From NCBI GenBank assembly GCA_013396755.1, contig VWZF01000445.1, forward strand, positions 178,512 through 242,511: a stretch of DNA of 64,000 nucleotides. Reading direction: 5' to 3'. Below, in pieces: positions 22,836-32,880 of the stretch. The stretch's first letter is position 1, and each line of letters starts with the position of its first letter. The notes beneath the pieces are model-generated. The model was not told the DNA's origin, did no database searches, and saw nothing but the letters and a program-made list of their open reading frames with translations. The stretch is from Sclerurus mexicanus (Eukaryota; Chordata; Aves; Passeriformes; Furnariidae). The position numbers were made by a program, and so were the translations under genes.

Positions 22836-24630
22836 AAACAATCAGTGCAGTTAGTTGGGGGAGAGAGGTATTTTTGCAGATTTGGAGTCACATTCTATAC
22901 TGTCCTGTGGGATCACAGGCTGGGCATCTGAAGACTTGACAGACTTCATATGAGGTCACTTTTGAACATTTTTGAAAATTGTTTAAATTCCTCCCTGTTT
23001 TATTTAGGTGCAATTCTAGAGTATTTGGAGGACTTGTTCGCACTTCATACAAGGCTAAAATTGCTGTTAACCTCATGTATTGGTTCTCCCTAAAGAAAGA
23101 AAAGAAGTTTTATTCAGTTATAAGCCTTTGAAAAATGCATATATACTTTTAAACACAGAATTACAATAACAAAAAATACCTCATTTGAGGGAGTGGGTGT
23201 AAAGAAATATATTTGGAGTGGGCATGAGTAAAACATTGTTTCCCTTTCCCCGCTTTAGGCTTCTCCTTTACTGGTGCTGTAGAGTCTGAAAATAACTTCA
23301 CTCTCAGTGATGTCATCACCATTAGAGGAATGCTGTCAGCTCAATTTGCTTTCTGACTTCAGTAAGGGAAATAGAATCTGACTGCTGACTCACTTGTTAG
23401 GTCTCAAGTAAGTAGTTATGCTTATTTCATCTATTTGGGCCATGAATTCTGGTCTTTAAATATCCACCCCTTTTGTGGCAGGTACAGGTACTCCTATTGA
23501 AGGAAAAAGGAAATGAAGAGTCTGAAGTAACTGCACTTTGTTATCATAGATATGTTGTCTAAAGCAGGAATATATAAGATTTTTGCAGAGTTGTCCTACT
23601 GAATAGTTTTCTTCTTCTATACTAGCCCACTGTTGGTCTAGTTGTTGGTTGTCTGGGATGGTTGAGTTGTCACCTTCACCTCATCCCCAGCAGCTGACAA
23701 AGGGGTGTCAGCAAGCAATGATCTGGCTGCAGATTCACTGTTCAGATGCTTTTATTTTTCCTTCCTGGCCTGCCCCATAATGTCTCTGCAAGCTGAAATG
23801 AAAAGGTCTTGTAGAAAATCAGTGTGCAGATGGACCCTCTTTTGTCCATTTTATTATCTTTTGTTTTCCATGTACCTGCAAGGTTGGGCAGATTTGCTCT
23901 TACTCACAAAGAATACTTTTTTGATGTCTACATGACATGTTTTATATACATTTTGAAAAAAATTAAACTTACAGTTTAGTTTGGACTGGCAAAATAACAG
24001 CAAATGGAGGCTTTTCCTGACAGCATACTTTTTTTGGCTTTCCTTCTGTATTTAAGTACCCAGGAGCCAGACACTCTGCTGGCAGAAGATGAGAGGGGCT
24101 CTAGCTTTTTTGACCACTTTGCATCTTTCAGGCATTTAAAGCTTTGGCTGCCACTGACTCACCTAAGCAAAATGGAGTTGTGTCCATAATCAAAAGATAA
24201 GGTATATTTGAATGCAATGAATGGCTCTAAATACTCATAGCAAGGAAGAACATGAAATAAGGATAAGCAAAAATATACAGATTGTTTCAGTTGTGTGGTT
24301 TTCCTCAGGATGTTTAAGTAGCATTGCCTCAGTTTCAATTTATTTTTCTATAAACCTTTGAAGTTAGTTGATATCAGATCAAATCTTATTTTCTGCCTTT
24401 AGCTTGTTTTATTTTAGATCCTCCTTCTAGAGTGTAAGTTGGAAGCTACTCCTTGCTGGTATTTCACGCTTTTGTTAGGATGCAGGAGATAAACATGCTG
24501 GCATATTTCTAAATTCTCGTGGACTCAATGAATCAATTTTTATTTGCCACACTTTTAATCATGTGTGGGCTTTGCTGTAGGAAAAATCAAGAAATACTAG
24601 AATATTATGTCACAGCAACATTAACAACAC
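22836..24630. other. non-coding, nothing recognised
   Basis: AT-rich sequence with scattered ORFs below 80 codons that lack splice context. There is no recognisable mobile element before the CR1 copy at 24,631. Confidence 0.5.
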
Positions 24631-24920
24631 TCACAGAATCACAGAATCATGGAATCACAGAATCACAGAATGGTTGGGGTTGGAAGGGACCTCAGTGGGG
24701 TCACCTGGTCCAACCCTCCTGCTGAAGCAGGTTCGCCCAGAGCTGGTTGCACAGGTTTGTGTCCAGGCAGGTTTTGAGTATCTCCAGAGATATTCAGACA
24801 TTCCAGTGTTTTGTCAAGGCAGAGAACACCCACTACTTTTCCCTCATCTACCGGGCCAGTCGTGCCATCGTGGAAGGATATCAGATTGGTCAAGCGTGTT
24901 TTCCACTTGGTGAATTCACT
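24631..24920 (-). mobile_element. CR1 LINE, 3' end plus a reverse-transcriptase fragment, internally deleted
   Basis: The segment opens with repeated ACAGAATC octamers, then GGTTGGGGTTGGAAGGGACC, the reverse complement of the CR1 3' tail. The element therefore lies on the minus strand. Its 3' region runs to about 24,830. From about 24,835 the minus strand encodes a piece like TNLISFHDGTTGPVDEGK, which resembles the early reverse-transcriptase region of CR1 ORF2. More than a kilobase that should separate these parts in a full CR1 is missing, so the copy has an internal deletion. Translation reads almost continuously across the junction. Confidence 0.85.
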
Positions 24921-25029
24921 CTTTTATAACTCTTCCCCCAGAGATCAGTTTCAATTGTAGAATATATTTTATTATAAACAAAAACTGAAAACTAATGACA
25001 ACATTCAATTTAAATATGAGGTACATGGG

Positions 25030-25078
25030 CAGGTAATCCCTTCCAACTCTGAATATTCTGTGACTCCGTGATTCTGCA
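25030..25078 (+). mobile_element. CR1 LINE 3' tail fragment
   Basis: AATCCCTTCCAACTCTGAAT followed by ATTCTGTGACTCCGTGATTC is the CR1 3' terminus in plus orientation, including the terminal ATTCTGTG-type octamers. Only about 50 bases remain. It lies about 110 bp from, and opposite to, the minus-strand CR1 at 24.6-24.9 kb. Confidence 0.7.
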
Positions 25079-26599
25079 ATGTACTAGCACAGTAAACCAA
25101 GGAATTGAATTATTTTCTCACTGAAACCATAGTCATAATTCAAATAAATACCTGCAGGAGCAAAATTCAAACTAGCTTTTAAACTTTTTTTTTTTTTAAA
25201 AGGCACAGTTCATCCAGTCCCAGAGGACTGCTGCACAGCATTCTTCAATTTAGGAGCTGTCAAAAGAGCTTTCTATTATAACACCGTGCATTTAAAAGAT
25301 GTCTCCATACTCAGAATCAGATGCTGGCTCTAATGCTGCAAACTATGGTGTTCTGCTGTAGAAGACCTCCTAGATTCAGAATATCACATATGCAGGATGA
25401 GGAAAGTGTGCACTACGAGCTGAGGTATTTATATCTCTGACTTAAACGTGCTACACTAATACACTCACTTTCTGTGAAAACATCCAAGTATTTCTTTTTC
25501 AGCCTGTAATAATTAATGAAGATTAATGAGTAGTTCCTTTAGCTCATGGACTGGTGAAGAACTTTAACTTAGAGAACCAAAATTTCCATGCTTCAGGGGC
25601 TCTGTCATAAACAAGACTGGGAGGGACTTCATCTTACATTCCACAGGGGCATCTAAAAGGTTCATGCTTAGTCTTGCTTTTAACTTTGCATACAGTTTGG
25701 TGAACTCTTTACATAAACTGCTCTGCATCCTATAAAATGGCTTATACTTGTGGCTTTTGAAAGGTGAATACCGTTAAAATCTAATGGAAGTTTGATCTGA
25801 CAAAGAACTGAGTAAATTTTACGTAGATCCCTCAGGGTCTGGCCCAGAGAAAACTCGAGTAAATCCTTCTTCACTGTTAGTGAGCTTGTTAAACAAGCTG
25901 AAAGAGATCTCAGGTAAAGAAACAGTATCTGGAATATAAAAAATTATAGAAATAATAAGTAAACAGCATTGCAAGATTTAGGAACTCAGCCTTATTGATT
26001 GATAGGTGGGTTTTAAATTGTTGAAAACCATAAGCATTAGTACTTTGTCTACCGTAATATTGTTCTGGTTTGTGTTTGGTGATGTTTAAAAAATTGTAAT
26101 AACTGGATTGAATGTCATGCATTCATAGAGGTGTGTTCAAACTAACTGTTTACATCTAAAGGCTGGAGGAACATAAGACACACCAAAGCAATTTCTATGT
26201 TTAATATTGTGTGCATTAGCTGAATGTGCATTTGCAATGCATTCAAAGTGAAGAAACTGTGGAAGAAAAATTCTTCCTGCCTCATGCATTGTGCAATTTT
26301 GCCTTAGGAAACAGAGTTTTCCAAGGGTAATGTCCCAGATCATGCCCTGAAATAAGCTATGTATTTGTTTCATCCACTGGTTCCTAACACATCTACTGAT
26401 TTGTCCTACTACTTGTCTCTTATGGGTTAACCATTTGTATGAAAAATATACCAAATAGTACCTGGGCAGCAGCTGATCTGCCTGCTTTATACTTGTCAGC
26501 AATGCAAAAAAACCCCAAAAACACAGAACCCAACACAAGTTCAGTAAAAGGTGGTTCAGCTTGACTTTTTAGCTGGAGGAAGAAGCTAATACTGGTGTT
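25079..26599. other. non-coding, nothing recognised
   Basis: AT-rich DNA with a T-run near 25,187-25,197. The 133-codon minus ORF at 26,137-26,538 shows no domain, no splice context and no repeat similarity that I know. I regard it as chance. Confidence 0.45.
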
Positions 26600-26860
26600 A
26601 ATTACACGCCTTTAAAAATGCAAATCTTCATTACAGCTATTGTTGCCAATTCAAAATCAGTTAGATTTAGTCTATCACAATTCCTAGCTGCAACTGCCTC
26701 CGTACAAAAGGCTGCAATCAAAGACTTGCCAAAATTAAATAGATGCGCGCATTGACGCGCTTATTATAGCATTTATGGTGCATTAAGTGCCAGGTGGATG
26801 CACGGACTATGAGAGAATATAAAATACAGAGCAATCCCAGCTTTATGAGTTTGTATTATT
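26600..26860. promoter_or_regulatory. candidate conserved non-coding element (enhancer-like)
   Basis: An AT-rich stretch contains the octamer ATGCAAAT, a SOX-like ATTGTT, several TAAT/ATTA homeobox words and a striking CpG cluster, ATGCGCGCATTGACGCGC at 26,743-26,760. CpGs are normally lost from AT-rich vertebrate DNA, so their retention outside an island hints at constraint. Such word mixtures are typical of developmental enhancers. This is pattern-based inference only. Confidence 0.35.
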
Positions 26861-29012
26861 TTGTGAAACATATCTAATGCCCTATTTTTCAGAGGCATCT
26901 AGACAGCATACTTTCAAAAAATTCCTCTAGAATGGAGAGGCAGGTTTTGTTAAGGTTGAGAAACATTGGCTCTTCTAGTATGTCTGTAGCACATTTTTAT
27001 GGTAATGCAACTAAACTTCACTGTCTGAAAATTGTAAAGTAGAATATGGCAATTATCACTGGCAATTTTGTAATATTGAGATGTGCTGTTAACTTTTAAC
27101 AGTCTTTAAAACCTTCAAGCAATAGAAATATGGATACACGTGCAGCTTATGTCTAATAAGCATATAGTGTCACTGCCTGAGAATGGACCTGAAAATGTGA
27201 GGAAAAATGATAGTCGCTTGAAATCAAGCTTAGCATTGTATCTGGAAGAGGCTTTCTGCACTCAGACACTACTTTCTCAAGTGGAACAATAAATGATGAT
27301 TTTTCTTGTGGGCAAGCCTCTACCAAACTTCTTAACCCCCTGGCAGGGGCCATGGCTCAGGCTGTTACTCTCACACACAGACCTTCTCACTACACTCAAT
27401 TCCCTGTCACTAGAACAGTGCAGATGTGAGAAAAACGGACCAGTGCTGGCAAAAGTCTCTTCTGTTGCACGGAATCAGTGTTGTACAGAACAATTGTGCA
27501 GTCACTTTAAGGACTTGCTGGGAATCCCTCAGCATAGTGCCACACAGCTCGGCCCCAGAATGCAAGAGTTGCTCCTCCTTTCTTCTCTCAGCCAGGAGAT
27601 ATCCATCTGCCTTCCAGCCCACCACATCTTAAAGAGAGCCTTGAATGTCTGGACAGACTTCACAGCAGCCTCAAAGCTGAGAGGTGCAAGAGGGGCCCAA
27701 CCACATCAGGTCAGAGCAGACCCTCACTGGTAGGAGCAGATTGGTGGTGGCACCTAAATAGGATGCATCTTTCAGAATGTTGCATGGGAAGCCTCTGTGT
27801 GCTGGCTGACAGCAGTGGGAAGTTAGCAGTGTGCTGGTCAACCTTCACTCCTTGGGCTGAAATGTTAAAAAGCCCAACAATAAAACAACCCCTAAACCAA
27901 ACAAACTGAAAAAGTGACTTCTAGTGCTTCAAAGTGCCAGAATACCTGCAGTGATAAAAACAGGAGCGTTGTGGTCAGGGCAGAGGCTGAGTGGGCCTGA
28001 GAACAAGACTTGGAGGAGGGCCAGCTGGGTAAACCACAACAATCAGAAGTTGCTCAGACAAGCAGATTCAGAGAAAGTCATAGTCTCTGCCTCTCTGGCC
28101 CTGGAATGGAGGAATGGATCTAGACCTACTTTGTTCACCTGCCTGTCAAATCAGACATGACTGCTGTTTTTTTCATGTAGGAAAAGAGTCAGTTAATGTC
28201 CAACCATAATTTTCTTTTAGACAGCAACAACAGCTTTTCCAGATATAGTGTGGGTTTGTCTCATGTCTGTTCTGGCTTTGCCCATTTCAGACAGTGAGAA
28301 AAAGCAGAGAGGTGTAATCAAAGGCTGTTTCCCAAACAGCGCTCTAGTCCCTGTTGGCCTTTGCATGCCTGCACTCAGGAATTATCTGAGAAATTATACT
28401 GGAAGAAAAGGTCTGTGCTCAGATCATAAAGAAATGCCTATAATCGTTTTCCTCCTTGAAGTCTCTGAGTGAGAAAAGCTGTGGTAGTGAGTTTTTATTG
28501 TTTCTTTGATATCCAAAGAAAGTAGCTCCCCTTACCCCTCCTGCAGCCATGGGCAGAACTGTCCCATAGTCTGTGCTCTTAGACTGGTTCACCAAACTTT
28601 AAAGCTTTGTCAGTCTGGGTGCATCCATATATTTGTCACAGGAAAGTGAACAGGAGTCTAGTCCTTATTTTCTTCCTAATATCTCTTCCAAGCCCTGTTG
28701 CTGTCTTCCAGTTAATCCTTATCAATTCCAATTTAACACCAGGAACAACTTAAACTAAATGGTGTCTGTGAAAACACATCTCATGTATCTCTCATCTCAT
28801 GTATCTTGGGTAATTCAAGGCTGAGGGGTTCAGGATTTACACAGAGTGGGCGAACCTGATTGATAGTGTGGGAGCTTTGATCTTCACTTGTTTGGGTTGG
28901 CCAGGGGTGATGTAAATTCAGAGAGAACTGGGAAGACACTGGACAGAAATGGGACTTAGAGGGACAGCAAATGGAAAAATGGCCCCAAGGTCTTAGGCAA
29001 GAGCTGAATATT
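26861..29012. other. non-coding, nothing recognised
   Basis: There is no convincing gene. Around 27,300-27,730 the plus strand is open for 146 codons from a genuine ATG but shows no recognisable domain and a mixed composition, so I treat it as chance. The short 16-bp tandem repeat at 28,777-28,806 is listed separately. Confidence 0.45.
28777..28806. repeat. short 16-bp tandem duplication
   Basis: CATCTCATGTATCTCT is followed directly by CATCTCATGTATCT. It is a minor slippage-type duplication. Confidence 0.85.
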
Positions 29013-29235
29013 TCACAGAATCACAGAACATGATGAGTTGGGAGGGATCCACAAGGATCATTGAGTCCAACTCCTGGCCCTGCACAGGACCATCTCCAAG
29101 AGTCACACCATGTGCCTGAGAGTATCCTCCAAATGCTTCTGGAACTCTGTCAGGCTTGGTGCTGTGACCACTTCTCTGGGAAGCCTGTTCCAGTGCCCAA
29201 CCACCCTCTGGGGGAATATGGCTCATGTATCCCAG
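29013..29235 (-). mobile_element. CR1 LINE 3' fragment
   Basis: CACAGAATCACAGAA followed by GGATCATTGAGTCCAACTCC and CACCATGTGCCTGAGAG is the reverse complement of a CR1 3' end. Upstream, in the element's own direction, it extends into the end of ORF2 (minus-strand translation containing GGWALEQASQRSGH). The copy is 5'-truncated, as most CR1 insertions are. Confidence 0.85.
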
Positions 29236-29566
29236 AGTCTGTGTGACTTTTGGTTTTAGACATCAAGTTAGTACCAGAAATTTATTGGAGAGAGAGACAG
29301 AGTGGGATTTATCTCCTGAAATTTCTTTGGACAGCTGTTTTAAAGTTGATGAGCCTGACCACTAACATTTAAGTGGCTAAACTTTTATGAATGAAACCAT
29401 TCCCTGCAGAAATATCCTGGAGAAAGTATTCCGAGAGTGCCAGGTGGGAAGGATGGAGGGCATAAAGTGCTTTGGGGTATATTAACTGATCAGAATCAGA
29501 CTATGAGCCACTAATGATAAGCTTCCTTGAAGTGCAGTGCTTAGATTTGTCAATTGAAGCAACTGT

Positions 29567-29582
29567 AAAAAAAAAAAAAAAA
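29567..29582. repeat. poly-A run of 16
   Basis: Sixteen consecutive A bases precede the old CR1-lineage element at 29.6 kb. CR1 elements do not normally have poly-A tails, so this is probably an independent simple repeat. Confidence 0.9.
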
Positions 29583-29599
29583 GACGTATTCATGCAGGT

Positions 29600-30120
29600 G
29601 TGCAGGTGTGAGTGACTCTGCCAAACCCTTATCTGGAGTATTATGTGCACTTCTGAGCATCAGTGACTGAGGGAGAGGGAATTCAGACTGGAACAGGTGC
29701 AGAGAATTGATGACAGTAATGGAAGGTGGTTTAGAGAAGAGAGCTTGCTCAGCTTAGACAAAGGCTGAAAGCAGTCATGGTTACTCTCTGTGAATGTTAA
29801 ACAGGTAAAACACCTGGAAGGGATGGAGCCACTTATGCTCAAGATCAATACTGACACAGGAATGAATGAGTATAAATTGGTCATGGATGCATTTAGATTG
29901 AAAGGTGGGATGGCTTATAACCATCAGAGCAATAAAGATTTGGTTGTTTTAAAACAACAGTGGAAACAAGAGATGACAGAATCTACATAGTTTTAAAACA
30001 GAAGATGGTCAGTTTATAAAAATAAAGATGCAGGTTTTTTGCCAGTAATACCAGATAGGTAGAACTTGATACACTGGGAAGTTCCATCCAGTCCATCACT
30101 AAGGGGTCAGTCTCTAACCT
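29600..30120 (+). mobile_element. old CR1/L3-lineage LINE, ORF2 C-terminal region
   Basis: TTATCTGGAGTATTATGTGC, then an 'AGAGAAGAGAGCTTGCTCAGCTTAGACAAAGG' stretch, 'GGGATGGAGCC' and 'CTACATAGTTTTAAAACAG' occur in the order found at the 3' end of ORF2 in ancient CR1/L3-type LINEs. Heavy substitution and small indels leave no useful frame. The piece at 30,545-30,650 may be its 3' end after an insertion or expansion between them. Confidence 0.6.
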
Positions 30121-30544
30121 TAATACTTGGGCAAATATAGCGAGTGTCTGTAACAGAGAACACTAAAGCTGAACTAGAATTAAAATATTAGTGGCTTTCT
30201 GTGAGAGGATGGGTAATCATGTAGAAGATAATATGCTCCTGTAGATACTAGAATCAAGTTCCTGCTGGTAGCGTTCAGGTACTTAGGCATGAGTGCCAAC
30301 ATGCAAACCTCATTAGATAAGACAGCTAAGGTAAGGTAGGTAATAAGAAATAATGCTTTGTAAACATAGATTGCATTACAGAGGTGGCCTAGCAAACACT
30401 ATTAACCTAGAACCTTGAAAGCAAAGGAGGAAGACAGTAGGGAAAAATATTTTTGTTTCTATATTGTCCTTAAAACTCAAAATACTCAGAGTGCAGACTT
30501 TCATTCTACTGCAACCAAGGCAGCAAAGCACTACAGAACTTCTG

Positions 30545-30650
30545 AGCTTTGAAAGAGAACCTGACTGGTGGCTGATACGTGTGACTGGAATATGAAATAT
30601 TGGACTAGATGGGCCAAAGTTGTCTGTTTCGAAATTTTTATGAGTTATTC
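30545..30650 (+). mobile_element. old CR1/L3-lineage LINE 3' end
   Basis: TATTGGACTAGATGGGCCAA, followed by 'GTCTGTTTCGAAATTTTTATGAG', resembles the 3' end 'tactggactagatgggcc..ggtctg...ttcttatg' of old CR1-type LINEs. It has the same orientation as the fragment ending near 30,120. Confidence 0.55.
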
Positions 30651-31979
30651 CTGAAAATTACTGGCATTTCTATACCATCTTAAGTATAGTCTTCATCCTC
30701 AGGATTAAGGATCTTATTTTAGGGTCTCTGATGCTAAAATTAGAGTTTCTGGTAGTGAAAATATGCAGAGTGTCAACCTCAAGTATCAAAAAGAATGGTA
30801 TAGGAAAGAAAGAATACAAATGGTAACATTAAAGCCAACACTCTGCCCCTTTATTTTTTTACCCTGCAAACTAAAACTACATGAAACCTGCCTATACAGC
30901 ACTCAGCAGCTCTGACAGAGCCGATACCTTTTTCTCCTGTAAAAAAAGGAGTCTTAAAGCCTTTTAGATAAGTCTTGAAGGTAACCACTTTTTCATCATG
31001 TTTCACATTTTTGTATCTGAATTTCAACACTGAGGATTCCAGATGCTATAAAAACATTAATGTTATGCAACATAGCATTAAGGTCATGTCTCACTGATGC
31101 AGACTGTACTGGTTTAGCCACCCAGCCTGGCAAACTGTTGCCAGTGCCAAACCAATATATTTTTTTCCCCCCATAATTATACCATTTTTATCCCTGAGTG
31201 AGATTTTTCAGATGTGCTATTATTGTCAGGGACATAGGACTCCATTACCACTATGTTGCAAACTCTTCCCTGCCCCCACAATGTATTCAAACCTGTCTTT
31301 GCTTTTACTAGACAGTGGTTTCATAATCACAGATTCAACAAAGTGTAGTTGTGCCTAATAGAGGTGCTGTACTACAGACATGGTCATTTTCTTAATTAAC
31401 TCTAAAAAAAATAAAGTATCTCTGTACACTACTATTTTGGTTTTTCTAACCACCAGAATCCCCTCTCAAGACCCAGGTGATGGATCAAAATTTTAAGAAA
31501 AGAAGTCTTTGACTGGAACGAGGTAAAACATGTGGGTGTCATGCCAGAAAATAATTAAAAATTAAAACAAACTGGAATGCTGTATTTCACATAAAACATC
31601 TTCTAATTACATCAGCAATTGATAAGTAATTTGAATTGATTTACTGTTGTTTTCAGAAAGGAGTTCAAAAGTCCAGATTTTTAAAAAAACATAATTTTTT
31701 TTTGTATTAAGTCTCACTGTAATTGATAGAAAAGCTCTCACTGATCTAAAAATAGAAGACCAGCTAGTGTCTTCAATGGCAAACTGTTATGGAACGGTCT
31801 CATGAAGTTAATAGTGGCTGTGGCTGGCAGTGCCTGTTGGTGCAGACAGACACCACTTACCCCCACCAGAAAGGTGCTTCCTCCTTGGGAACAAGCACAA
31901 GCTCCAAATTAGCACCATGCTCCCCCTTGCAGGCTTTTCTCCTTGGACTGGGGGTTCTAGTGCTCAGACACCTGCTGGG
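30651..31979. other. non-coding, nothing recognised
   Basis: AT-rich with short homopolymer runs. The last ~200 bases before 31,980 are GC-richer and may be a more degraded 5' portion of the following CR1 element. Confidence 0.4.
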
Positions 31980-32880
31980 AGGGCAACACCAGTACCTGGC
32001 AGGAAAGCCAAGAGGCTCCTGGTCTGTGTAGGTTGTGAATCCTCATGGAAATGACAGATTAGTTGAACAGGGTTTGTGGTTGACTCAACTTTCTCCTCAC
32101 AAGGAGGGAAAAGCTGGTGGCAGCTCTGGTCGCACAGAGCAGCTAGGGATGCAGCAACCACAAGATGCTGGAGGTTGGGGCCTAGAGGAAGGCAGAGGAC
32201 ACTGGTCTTTGAGGAAGCAAACAGGGACCTGTTCAGGGATTGCCTGGGATGACCCCTTAGGGAGCTGCTGCGAAGGGGAAGGGTGCTCAGGAAAGCTGAC
32301 TGGTTTCTAAAGGCAACTTACTGAGAGTTCAGGAATGAACCATTGTGTCATGTGGGAAGACTATCAATACCTGGAGAAGGTTTGCATGGCTAGTTGAGGA
32401 GCTTCTCATTGAACTAAAACACAAAAATGAAGTGGAGAAGAGGTAGAAACAAGGACGGGTGGTATAGAGCAGTGTTAGGAACTTTGTGTCAAAATTGGAA
32501 AGGCCAAAGCCCAGTTGGAGCTGAAGCGGCTGAGGAGCACTGACACTCCGGAAATGTTGATTTCAAAGTAAATTCAGGAAAAGTATGGACCCCGTGATGG
32601 GTGGAGAGGAAACCCTAGTTACAATGGAGCAAAAAAGGTTTAAGTGTTCAGTGACTTTTTTCCCCTCATGGTTCATAAGTAGAAGCTGCTTTGGTATTGG
32701 CATTATGTGGGGTGGGGAGGGGCAGCCCTTCCTCAGTGGGAAGTTAAGAGACTTGGAAGAAGCTGGATGTACTCAACACCATGGGGTACAGCTGGATAGG
32801 ATTTATCTGAAGATGCTAGGAGAGCTGACCAATGTGATTGTGGGATCAGTACATGGGCAAAACATTTTTAAATCAAGTTT
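31980..32880 (+). mobile_element. decayed CR1 LINE, ORF2 middle region
   Basis: Around 32,400-32,530 the plus strand carries GAGCTTCTCATTGAACTAAA and later AAGGCCAAAGCCCAGTTGG, whose translation contains KAKAQLEL. That is the hallmark of the CR1 ORF2 linker between endonuclease and reverse transcriptase. At 32,800-32,870 a stretch matching the start of the reverse-transcriptase region follows ('AAGATGCTAGGAGAGCTGACCAATGTGATTG'). Stops and frame changes are frequent. The reverse-transcriptase core and 3' end are missing. Confidence 0.7.

Noticed and set aside
27293..27733. 146-codon plus-strand ORF
   Set aside because: No domain, no splice context, and antisense frames of similar size. This is consistent with chance in a somewhat GC-richer patch.
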